Shown here piece after piece: positions 47,235-58,400 of a stretch of 64,000 nucleotides of DNA. The DNA is taken from NCBI RefSeq assembly GCF_020740795.1, contig NC_067295.1:1364501-1428500 (forward strand), written 5' to 3'. The notes under the pieces were generated by a model that saw only the letters and a program-made list of their open reading frames with translations, ran no database searches and was not told the DNA's origin. Source of the stretch: Apus apus. Taxonomy: Eukaryota; Chordata; Aves; Apodiformes; Apodidae. Both the position numbers and the translations under genes were made by a program. Each line of letters begins with the position of its first letter. The first letter of the stretch is position 1.

Positions 47235-49060
47235 TAGAACATTTCCTGGAGCAATTACAGCCAACATCCTCAGTCATTCCTAATTATTTCATACATCCCC
47301 TCCCAAACACACTTTAATGTTGATGAGCAGAAAGATGGGTATTATCTGCTCCACTTTGAAGTGTGATAAATGGGTCTCTTTAGGAGAAAGTAAATATTAC
47401 CTGTTGTAATGGCCCAGAATGTTAAAACACTTGGTTAATCAGTGTTCCAAAATACTTATCAAACTTATCACTTTATCAGTGACTGCACAGATGGAGTTAA
47501 ATGGCATTGGACCAGAAAGCATCGTGATACATTTTAATGAACTTGCTATGTTTGATACCCTCCTTGGTCCCAAAAATAATAATTTATGCATCAAAGCAAA
47601 GGAAGAGCATCTTTTAACTCAAATGACAAGGAATTTGGTGAAAAGACAGCAAATCTGAATGGCAGAGATGCTGCTCATCCAAACTTCCAGCTAGCCAGGA
47701 TGCACAGGAGATCCCAGGAATTCACTGTACATTTCAATGTGGAATTGAAGGTGGTTTCAGCTCCATTTCCCTTCCTAGAAAATGTAGTTTGTGTTTAATT
47801 CTTAAGGGTTACTGCACTGAGTCAGTGAGGAACCCCAGGACTGACCTGCTCCACTGGGGCATGCTGAGTTCTGGGATCATTCCTTCATCATCCTCTAACA
47901 CCAGCTCTGCAGGTCACGGGAGACACCCGGGGAAACCAGGGCCATCCTGTCAGTGCTGGGACAGGCAGCAGCTGTGACTCAGGGCACAGGACTCCAGGAA
48001 TGTTTGCTAAGCAGAGTGACGTGCTGCTCACCTGCTGCCACACAGCGTGATGTGGCAGAACAAGCTCCTCATGCCACGATCTGGGGACTTCTTGAGGCGT
48101 TTTGGGTGGGTCCAGCAGCAGAACTTCCGTGTCTGCCAGGAACCAGCTCTGATTTTTCACACAGGGGAAGGAAAGTGGCCCAACACTGGTCTCCTAGCAG
48201 GGATCCGGGATAAAACAAGGTGTGAGAAACTCAGCTTGGAAAAACTCCTTCTGCCTCCTCCTCTGTGCTGTCCCCAGAGCAGCTTTCGTGCCTCCCCTCG
48301 GCTGCCACGCGCACACGGCTGCCGAGCTGCTCCCCGCGCTCCTGGAGCACCCTCTCCTGTTCGAGGAGCTGCAATTCCCAAGCTCCAGCCCCAGCCCCAC
48401 GCGGGCCTTTCCCATACAAGAAACAGCCCCCAGAGCGGGTGCGGGACCACACGCCTGTTTCCCAAAGCCCAGCCAGCGGGTGACGAGCTCGAGTTCCCTG
48501 CGGCAGCTCCCGGGAGCTCCCACGCGCGTTCCTGACGGACTCGCCGCTCCCCACGAGCGGGCCCCAGCCCGGCCGGGCGCCGGGACCTTCTGCTGGAGGC
48601 GAAACCCTCCGGCCCACGTTTGATCCGGTTCTTTTTCCCGAGCGCACCCAGGTCACACCGGGGACGAGCTGCCCGCGGTACAAAGCGAGGTCACCGGGCA
48701 GAGCCGCAGGTGCGGGGCGGGGGGGTGGTGGTGCCGTTTGCCCCGAGAAGGCCCAGATAAAGCCCCGTCCTGCCCCCGCACGGCTGCGAGGCCGCCGAGC
48801 TCCCGGGACACCAGGCGGGTGGCGGCCCAGGGCAGGCCCAGCGCCGCGCTGCCCCTCAGCGGGGCTGCCCAGGCCTCCCGGGGTTGGGTTCCGCTGCTCC
48901 CGCCGGCCCGGGCTGCTGCCGGGGCCCGGGGGTCCCCCCGCCGCAGACGGCGGCCCCGGGGGTCCCGCGGAGGTGACGGCGCCGCGGGCCGCCCCGCGCG
49001 GGGCCCGGCGAGAGGCGGCGCCAGACGGGCCCGCGCGGGGAGACGCTCCGGACAGCGCTT

Positions 49061-49288
49061 CTCTATGGTCGGGGCGGCGCGGTGGGCGCTCTGGGCTGCG
49101 ACTCGATGGTGGCGCGGTGGAGGACGCGGGGAGGGTGGGCGGGGAGGGCGCGGGCCGCTCTAGGCGGAGCCTGGCGGTTGTGGGGCCGGGGATCCGCGGC
49201 AGGGGCGGGTCTCTATGGTCGGAAGCCGGGCGGCGCTCTAGGCCGCCTCTCGATGGTGCGGGCGGTTGCTAGGCGGTGCGGGGCCTAG
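49061..49288 (+). promoter_or_regulatory. ZNF598: ZNF598 promoter / 5' leader with duplicated block and upstream ATGs
   Basis: A CpG island (about 48.3-49.6 kb) covers the start of the gene. The string CTCTATGGTCGG occurs at 49061 and again at 49211; each is followed, 41 and 38 bases later, by CTCGATGGTG (49102 and 49249). Between them lie GC boxes. The ATGs in these strings open short frames: 49065-49163, 49215-49241 (8 codons then TAG) and 49253-49288 (11 codons then TAG). If transcription starts upstream they would be uORFs. No TATA box seen. Confidence 0.6.
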
Positions 49289-49310
49289 GCCGCGGCGGGT
49301 CGGCGCCGCC

Positions 49311-49493
49311 ATGGCCGCCTCGGCCTCCGGCGCGGCGGGGCCGGCGGACGGGGCCTGCGTGCTGTGCTGCGGGGAGCTGGAGGTGGTGGCGCTGGGGCGC
49401 TGCGACCACCCCATCTGCTACCGCTGCTCCGTGCGGATGCGGGCGCTGTGCGGGGTGCGGTACTGCGCGGTCTGCCGGGAGGAGCTGGGCCAG
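49311..49493 (+). CDS. ZNF598: ZNF598 exon 1 (RING finger)
   Basis: Sixty-one codons from MAASASGAAG to EELGQ, donor CAG|GTGAG. All eight RING metal ligands are in this exon. Confidence 0.96.
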
Positions 49494-52400
49494 GTGAGGC
49501 CGGGGCCGCCGCCCGGGGGAGCGGGGCCGGGGCCGGGGCCGGGGCCGGGGCCGGGGCAGGAGTTGGGCAGCGGAGCCGCTCGGGGAATCTGCGGGGCGGG
49601 GTGGAAATGTCCCCCAGCCGGGAGCGCTCCGGGGCTGTGGGCCGCCTCCTCTGCCGCTCGTGGGAGCCGGGAGGCCTGTCGGAAACCAAATACGAAGGAA
49701 AAAAAGGAATTTACAGGGAATATCTAATCTTTAAACCGCCCAGAGTTGCTCCCCAGAGATGTGTGACGTGATCTCAGGTGACTCCGTCACTCTGATGAAT
49801 TTCGGAGTTGATTTTAAGCTGCGGGTACAACATACTTCGTATTCTTTCAGGGCTTGCTCATGCCTGGCGTTCCAGCCCGTTTGCCTGAGCCCTCTCTTGG
49901 GTGGGGGTTGAAAAAGTAATTCCCCCTCAGTTTTAATTTTTCTGATAGGTTCCTGTTTTCCTCACGGCTGCTGATGCCATGAAAGAAACACTGAGAGGAA
50001 TCCAGGACTGGAAGAGATACACCCAGATGGTTTAGGAAATGAAAGAAAAAGAATGGATCAGGGGAGGGGCTTGTCCCTTGGCGAAGGGAGTTTCCCCACC
50101 CCTCTCCTTGCGACCCAGCTGTTGGCTTGGGCTGCTCTGCAGTTAAGTGGTTGGAGGGGCTGAAGGTTTGAGGCTTTGTGCTGCAGATCCGAAGGTTTTG
50201 TGAAGGCCAGAAAGGTCGCTGTGTTTTTTTGGACTGAGCTCACTGGCACAGGAGGAGCCTCTGTGACCATGGAAGTCATTTAATCCCTGCTCCTCCCCTG
50301 GGGAGCAGCAAACTGGGATGTTGCTCTTCATCCTCAAACACAGGGGAGCTTTTCATCTCGAGAGCTTTTCCATGTTGTGAAATTGTTGTATTGTGTGGCC
50401 TGAACTTTGATCCATCTTTCCCCTCATTTATGAACACTTTAAAATTACCCTTTTATTAGATTTGTCTAAGAGGTCATTTTTCATGGCTGTGCTTCCATGG
50501 TGTATCCTTAAGTGTTCCTGGTATCCTGTCCTCTCTGTTCACCCATCGGCCCCGAGGAAAACAATATTTTTGGGGGCATAAATCACATCCAAGCTGCCAC
50601 TGGATGAGCTGAGCCTATAGGTAGGACCTAAAATTGGGTCTCTTAATTTGCTTAATGTGTGGAATTAGCACAGACAAGCCCGGCAGTTCCGGATCCCAGC
50701 TGCTCCGTGTCCCAGGGAGATGGAGCTGTGGGGGAGAGTGGCAGTGCAGGATGAGGTGGAGGAGAAGCAGGATATTCTTGTTCTGGTAACATGTGCTTGC
50801 AGAGGTGCATCACTGTGCAGTGAGGGGAGGAAGGATTCCCTGTCCACCTGGAAGCCAGCCCTGCCTGGATCAGGGATCCCTCCATGTGTTCGTTATGTAC
50901 ATGTGTGAGATTGTTTCAGGAGCTGCTGCAGGGAATTGTCTTGGACTCTGGGCATAAAATCTGCTTTCCAGCAATCCGTTCCTCGCTCCTAAAACCCAAG
51001 AAGTATCAGTAGAACTTAACTGGAACAAATTATTTTAAAATAATTGGATTTTGACAGTTGTCATTTATCCCACAAACTTCAGCTTGGATTCAGCTCGGTG
51101 TTTCAGCCAATGGTTGTAGTTTTCCTTTTGGTTGGCTTAGAAGTAGCCACACTATAAAGAAGGCTTTAAACCCTCCCCCCTGCCCCAAAGCCCGACACAA
51201 AGGAGTTGTTCCTGGGTGTTTCACCCCAGGAGGGGCAGAGGGATGGACAAGGCTGAGGCTCTGGGCGCTGTACACATTGGTGTTTGTATCGAGGCTGTAG
51301 ACCCAGGCTGCTGGGGGACAGCTGGGGGCTGGCACCGTCCCCCGGGAGGGGGGTGTGGTGCAAATCATTTGGGAAGTGAGGTAACTTTGTTTCTTGCTCT
51401 CCTGGTGGTTAAGGAAAGAAAAAGCGGTGGTTTCCCAGTGGGACATGGGGGGGGATGTCCCTTCTTCCTGTGGGATCCCCTGCCAGGAGATGGGGGGGAG
51501 CTGAGAGCCAGGCTCTTGAGAGGCACTGGCTAAAGGGGGGTGAACTGGTTGGAGATACTGACTCCCAGCACAGCCGTGTCAGTAAAACAGACCATAAAAG
51601 AGTTTCCTAATCTAGTTCAAAATCCAAAGAGCAGGCCAGCGGAATCTCTCTTCCTCTGAGCTGGCGTTGACCAGGAGCAGTCGTGGTGGCTTTACGGGCA
51701 GTTCTGGGGCAGTGACTTGTGTCCTCTGCAAGTCCTGTCTGAGCTCCAGGCCAGGGCGAGTTCCCTCCCAGGCCAGGTCTGTGCTGGGGGGTTTGTCTCA
51801 GGTCGCAGGGCTGCCCGGGAGCTCTCCCTGAGGGTGGTGCTGCCTTGATGTCCCTGCAGGTTGTTTTTGGGAGGAAACTGACGTCCTTCTCAGCAGTAGC
51901 ACTGCACCAGCTGCAGCATGAGAAGAAATACGACATCTATTTTACGGATGGAGAAGTTTACGCCCTGTACAGGTGAGTGTGGAGTCCTTCTGCACCAGGT
52001 CCCCAGAGCAGCACCTCCTTATCTGTGGGACGTGGCAGGAAGTGCTTGTGGGAGCAGTGATTGTGGCAGGTGACAGGCTGGCTGGGGCCAGTACTCAGGG
52101 ACACAGCTGGCACAGGGAGCAGCTCTTCAAGGCCAGAGCCTTGGATTCCCTTGCTCTGTCAGGAGAAGTTGCTGCTTCAGTGACAGCAAATGTGCTGAAA
52201 GGCTCTTGGGTGGCTGCAGTGGGAAGGACCGAACCATTGCTATCATTGTGTTTATTGCTGGGCTGCACTGGGGCTGGTCAAAACAGAGGAGGGCAATGAA
52301 GATGGTCAGAGAGCTGAAGCACCTCTCTGATGAAGACAGGCTGAGGGATTTGGGGCTGTTCAGCCTGTAGAAGAGTCCGGGGGGGACCTTACAGTGACCT

Positions 52401-55400
52401 TCCAGTACCTGAAAGGGGCCTATGAGAAGGCTGGAGAAGACCTGATCACTGGGGTAGATTTAGGTTGGACATTAGGAAAACGTTCTTTACTATGAGGGTG
52501 GTGGGTCACTGGAACAGGGCCCCATCCCTGGAGACATTCAAGGTCAGGCTTGATGGGGCTCTGAGCAATCTGTATTCCTGGGACAAGCAGGACCCTCAGC
52601 TCCTCACCAGGTGCTGGGGGAGCTGTGAAATGCAGCCTCTGCCCTTGGGGGAATGTTGGGATTCAGTAAAGGGGTCAGGCTGAGGAGAGGGAGTTGGACC
52701 ATTTCTAGGAAATTCTTCTTGTCCCTTAGGAAGCTGCTGCAGCACGAGTGCCCCTTGTGTCCGGATGCGAAGCCCTTCAACACCTTTGCAGACCTGGAGC
52801 AGCACATGAGGAAGCAGCACGAGCTCTTCTGTTGCAAACTCTGTGTCAAACACTTGAAGGTGAGCTCGGCCTGTGCTTCCCGGTGTGACCTGCAGGAGTC
52901 CGCGGAGAGGTGGGAGGAAGGGGTGGCTGAATACCATCAATTTATTGTTTAAAGCTTCCTCTCTCTGCCTGCAGTGAGGCCAGTTGCTTTGCTTTAAGTC
53001 TTTCTTCTTCTATAAACCGATTAATGAAGAAGGCCTGAAGGTTCTCAGTGGGTTATATTTTAAATTAAATCCAACCATATTAATAACCTTCTAATGTTCA
53101 CTCCTCTGCCACAATGTGTGTCAATCCCACCCCAAACTGTCTGATAGGAGGTTAATCCTGAGTCGTAGGCAGACTTGGTTACAACTGTAACAGGAGGGGT
53201 TTGATGACCACAAAGACTTGTAATGACTTTAGGAGCTAAAACTGTAACTTAAGAAAATATTTGGTGCTGGTTCAGGCAGGAGAATAAATCATGGAGGCAT
53301 GGATTTATTCCTCAGGTCAGAGTCAGTGTAGCATTTTCAGCTGGATCATGTGCAGGATGGGAATCCATCTTGCTGGTTTAATGAAATATAATTAGATTTC
53401 ATGACCTTGTTTGTTTGCTCGGAGGAAATTTCCTATATCTTGTTGACTTACTGGACAGTGGGACTCAGTGTTGCCTCCTGTGGAGCTCAGCTGTGTGTGA
53501 TGTACACACATAGAACATGACCAGGAGCTGGTTTAAAATGTGTTTCACAACCTGCTAAAGATGAACAGTTACTGGGAACCTGAGTTGTCCATGTCTGGAA
53601 TGGTCAGGTGAATTCAGTCTTAAAACTCCTCATCTAACCAACCCCATCATCATCCTTTTCTCTTGGGTTGTTTTTTTTTTTTTTCAATCCCACCCAAATT
53701 TCACCTCAAAGGGCTGGTGTTATGTCAGTCAGTTGGTGCTTCTTGAGTTGGAAAGCCAGAGCTCCACCTTTCCCTGGGGCCAGAGTGGGACTTGTATTCC
53801 TGAAGTACACGTTGAACAAAGTACTGCTCAATGGGTTCTAGGCCTGCTAACCCCTGTGCCTGGTAGTTGTCAGCATTCCTTGTTGTTGTGGGAGAGAACT
53901 GAATGCATGGGCACATAGTTTCAGAACTCATGGCACAGGGTTTTTTGTGTGTGTTTGTTTCCTCTGCTTTTTTTCCCCACCAGACGTTATAATTTAAAGG
54001 TTTTTTTGCATTATGTTGCTACACAAAAAGTGTAAAACAATGTGAAAGGGAGACAGGTGGATGAGATCTGTTTCCAGTGTTAAACAGAGTGAAATGCAAG
54101 TTAGGTTGAAGTTGGACCTTTCACTTGGATTCTTTTTTTTTCCTATTCACTGAAAATCGTAGGGGTTGGCTGTCACGTTGCATCTTTCTGAAGCAAAACC
54201 CCCACCCCTACCAGTGATCAAGTTGTGCACAACCTGGCTTATTCATAGGATCCTGAATGGTTTGGGTGGGATGGACCTTTATAGATTGTCTAGATCCAAC
54301 CCCCTGCATGGGCAGGGGACACCTCCCACCAGGGGACACCTCCCACCACCCCAGGCTGCTCCCAGCCCCATCCAACCTGCCCTTCAACACTGCCAGGGAT
54401 GGGGCAGCCACAGCTTCTCTGGGCAACCTGGGCCAGGGTCTCACCACCCTCATAGTGAAGAATTTCCTCCTAATGTCTCACCTAAATTTCCCCTCTGCCA
54501 GTTTAAAGCCATCGTCCCTTGCCCCATCCCTCCCTGCCCTTGTCCCAAGCCCCTCCCCAGCTTTCCTGGAGCCCCTTCAGGCACTGGAAGGTGCTCTACG
54601 GTCTCCCTGGAGCCTTCTCTTCTCTAGGCTGAACACCCCAGCTCTCCCAGCCTGGCTCCAGAGCAGAGCTGCTTCCATGTTGTTCTTGTTTCACATGAAG
54701 AACCACACACGTATTCCCTCAGATCTTCACCTACGAGCGGAAGTGGTATTCCCGCAAGGACCTGGCCCGTCACCGCATCCACGGGGACCCAGATGACACC
54801 TCCCACCGTGGCCACCCCCTCTGCAAGTTCTGTGACGAGCGTTACCTGGACAACGATGAGTTACTGAAACATCTGCGACGGGATCATTATTTCTGTCACT
54901 TCTGTGACTCTGATGGTGCTCAGGAATACTACAGGTTTGTACAAGCAGTTTATTCCTCTTTCTGTAGCTTCAATTTTGAGGACAAGTTGCTTTGCATTTT
55001 GGGGAAAGCAGCACTTGAAGACAGAGGGCAAGGATGTCAGCAGGTTGGCTGCAGTCTCAGACCAATAGGCAAGGTCATCACTTTCTGCCTAGATCAGGTT
55101 TTAAAGTTTTCTTCATTGGTGAGAAGCATTAGAAGTTACATTTTGCAGCGTGACAGCAGCTCTGTCTGGTGTGTGTGTGACCTCTAATGCTCCGAATTTC
55201 TGTGTGTGCAGCACGTGCCTGGTGTGCAGCTGGGTGTGCTGAGGGGCAGCAGCGGGTTCAGTCGAACACCTGGGGTCAGGCTTGAAGGTCTTTGACTGTA
55301 CATGGGTGGTTTCAGCTGGAAAGCTTGCCTGGGGATAAGAAACATGGAATGGTTTGGCTTAGAGGAACCTTAAAGCTCATCTAGATCCAACCCCCTGCAT

Positions 55401-58400
55401 GGGCAGGGACACCTCCCACCATTCCAGGCTGCTCCAAGCCCCATCCAACCTGCCCTTCAACACTGCCAGGGATGGGGCAGCCACAGCTTCCCTGGGCAGC
55501 CTGGGCCAGGGTCTCACCCCCCTCACACTAAAGACTGAACCAGCCACTTGGGATAGTCTTCACCGTGTCAGAGCAGCCGTTCCCGCCGCGAACCCGGCGG
55601 GAAGGCCGGATCCCTGGGGAAGGCTTTGTCTCAGGCTGCCTCCTCTTGCAGCGACTACGAGTACCTGCGGGAGCACTTCCGGGAGCAGCACTTCCTGTGC
55701 GAGGAGGGCCGGTGCAGCACGGAGCAGTTCACCCACGCCTTCCGCACCGAGATCGACTACAAGGCGCACCGCAGCGCCTGCCACAGCCGCAGCCGCGCCG
55801 AGGCCCGCCAGAACCGCCACATCGACCTGCAGTTCAGCTACACCCCCCGGCACCCCCGCCGCGAGGGTGAGCCTGCTGGGCACAGGGGGACAGCATCTGG
55901 GTTCATCTCCCTAAGCCAGGGAGAAGTCCTGAACCGAGAAAAGTTCCGGGGCAGGACCCCTGAGAGGTTCTCGGGTTTGTCCTTGATGACCAGAATTTGA
56001 CCAACAGGGCTCTGGGCAACCAGGTGTTGTTTCAGGGGTGGCCTTGTTTTGAGTGCTCACAGCCTCCCTGGGCAGCCTGTCACCCTCACTATAAAGAGTC
56101 CAGAGGTCTTTCCCTACCTAAATTGTCTGACAATTTTTTCCCCCGTGGGTGATTTTAATGATGATAACACAGTTTTAGGAAAAAAACTGAGTTCTTTCTC
56201 CGGTTTCTAATGACATGAATGACTTACGTGACAGTTAATACAGAGTAGTGATGAACATGGAGCCAGAAACCAGAGTAGCATATCCACGTAGAAGTGCAGA
56301 GATCTACATGCCTATGAACTCCTCTTCTCTGTGGAGCTGTGGATAGAATCACAGAATGCCAGGTTGGAAGGGACCTCAAGGATCATCTTGTCCAACCTTT
56401 CTAGGTAATAATCTAGTTTGATTGAGAAGGCCCAGCACCCTATCAAGCTGCGTGTTAAAACTGTTCAATGGAGGGGAATCCACCACTTCCCTTGGGAGAT
56501 TATTCCAATGTCTATATTGGAAGATCCCTCCATAAAACCAAAATTACTCAAAACTCGCATCACAGGTACATGGGGTCCAGATACTGCAAAATATATTAAT
56601 GTAGCAATGCTGAAGGTTATATAGACTACTTAATCATTGGGAAGAAATGGAGATAGATTTGTTTGTACTAGTGTATTTTCAGCTTGTTCAGGTTAGAGAA
56701 GTAACTCTGAGGGTGATGAACCATCCTTCCTGCTCAGGTGTCATAGGTGGAGAGGACTATGAAGAAGTTGACCGGTACAACAGGCAGGGGAGGTCAGGCA
56801 GACTGGGCGGCCGAGGAGGTCAGCAAAACAGAAGAGGCAGCTGGAGATACAAGAGGTGAGTGGTACAGCATCTTGTGCATTTCTGTTGCTGCTTAGTGTT
56901 GTTTTTTTACTTACCAGTTGCTGGTGTTCTGGTGGGCCAGCAGGTGGGAGGTGGGTACAAAACTTGGAAGCCTCCAGAGGGAGTCCATGGGAGCAGAACT
57001 GGCTGTCAGTCCTGCTGACTGCAGGCTTGGGCAAAGTCAAAGTGTTTTGTGTGAAGTTTCAGCTCTCTGGAGTTTGACCCAGGAAGCAAACACTGTCATC
57101 TTCAACTTGTGGGTTAAATACTCTGAATCCCAAACCAATTTCAGCAACTGTTTCTATGCTAAGGCTTCTAAATAGGATTTTCTGAAGCGAGTGGCAAGTG
57201 TTTGCAGGTTTGATGGGCTCTTTGGTCTGGGTAAAGATGAAGTTGCTGTTCTAAGGACCATGCTTCTCATTGACTAACAGATCTCTGTCTGGCCAGGCTG
57301 AGTGCTTTGGAAAAAGAAGAGGGTTAAGTATTGACACAAAATTCTGCATTTATGTGTCTCTCCATCCACACCAGGCCTGAGCACTGTATACATACTGCAC
57401 ATCTATTTGTCTTCCTTTTCTGGCTGGACAGTCAGCTGGTTCATGACTGCTGATTGCACTGGGGGATAAAGTCCATCTCTGAACACGGACATGTTGGTGT
57501 CGCATGTGGATCGTGCATGTGTTGAGGGTTCATGACAAACCATGTTCCCAAGAACTGCTGTGGCCCACAAGTCTGACTTCATATGTTTGAACAGGAGAGA
57601 CAGGTGTCCCCATGCATCCTTGGTACTGTCTCTCCCAGTTCAGCCCAGTTTCTTCTGGCCTGGGTTGTTACTGCCACATGTAGAACTTGCAGATCCAGGG
57701 GGAAATGTTGCCTGTCTCACCAGCACTGCAGCGGTGGGTTTGTTGTAGGTGTCTCAGCAGGTGGCAGTGCAGGATCAGGGACAGTCACTGGAGCTGAGAT
57801 GGGAGAGGTGAGAGCTGGAGTGAGGCAGAGCTGCTGCGTTATCCGGGCTGTTTGACCAAGGAAACCCACCTTGTCCTGCAGGGAGGAAGAAGACCGAGAC
57901 GTGGCAGCAGCCGTCAGGGCGTCGGTGGCAGCCAAACGGCAGGAGGAGAGAAAACGGGTGGAAGACAAAGAGGACAGCAGCAGCAGAGGGAGGAAGGAGG
58001 ACCTGAGGGATTCTGAGGTGCTCAGCTCCAAACGTGTGCCAAAACCTTCCAGTGAGGTGACAGGTCAGTGTGGAATGTGCTGTGGGTCTGGAGAGCAGCC
58101 TGGCAGATGTAGGGATCACCGAGCATTGTCCTCACGAGCTGGTGGGTGTGGATGCAGCTGTGCAGAACCTTCATCCATCACCATGGGATTGCAGGGACAT
58201 GTGTCCAAGTGGGCAAGGTTCCTGCAGCAGGTTATTCCTGAAATGGAGCTGGGGAGAAATACCCAGTGCAGTTAACATCTTTGGGATGTTCCACCCAAGT
58301 GGGGTGCCAGGTCCTGCTCTCGTGCAGGAACTGGTTCCTTGTGATGCTGGAGCCGAGTGCCCCTTGTTTGAGAACAAGTTGTTTTCAGTAAAGGTTCATA

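Larger units (their letters stand above)
38815..49060. other. Intergenic region NPW to ZNF598 (divergent genes)
   Basis: About 10.2 kb between two divergently transcribed genes. It contains three CR1 fragments, short repeats, and AT-rich low-repeat blocks at about 41.7-43.6, 45.1-45.7 and 47.1-47.8 kb that could be distal regulatory DNA. No reading frame here resembles a known protein. Confidence 0.65.
55867..56737 (+). other. ZNF598 intron 5
   Basis: 871 bp with one clear antisense CR1-like fragment near 56.35 kb and a possible small remnant at 56.06-56.13 kb. Confidence 0.8.

Noticed and set aside
48222-48623. Plus-strand open frame upstream of ZNF598
   Set aside because: Starts with GTG, lies in the CpG-rich flank, has no domain and does not splice in phase to exon 1.
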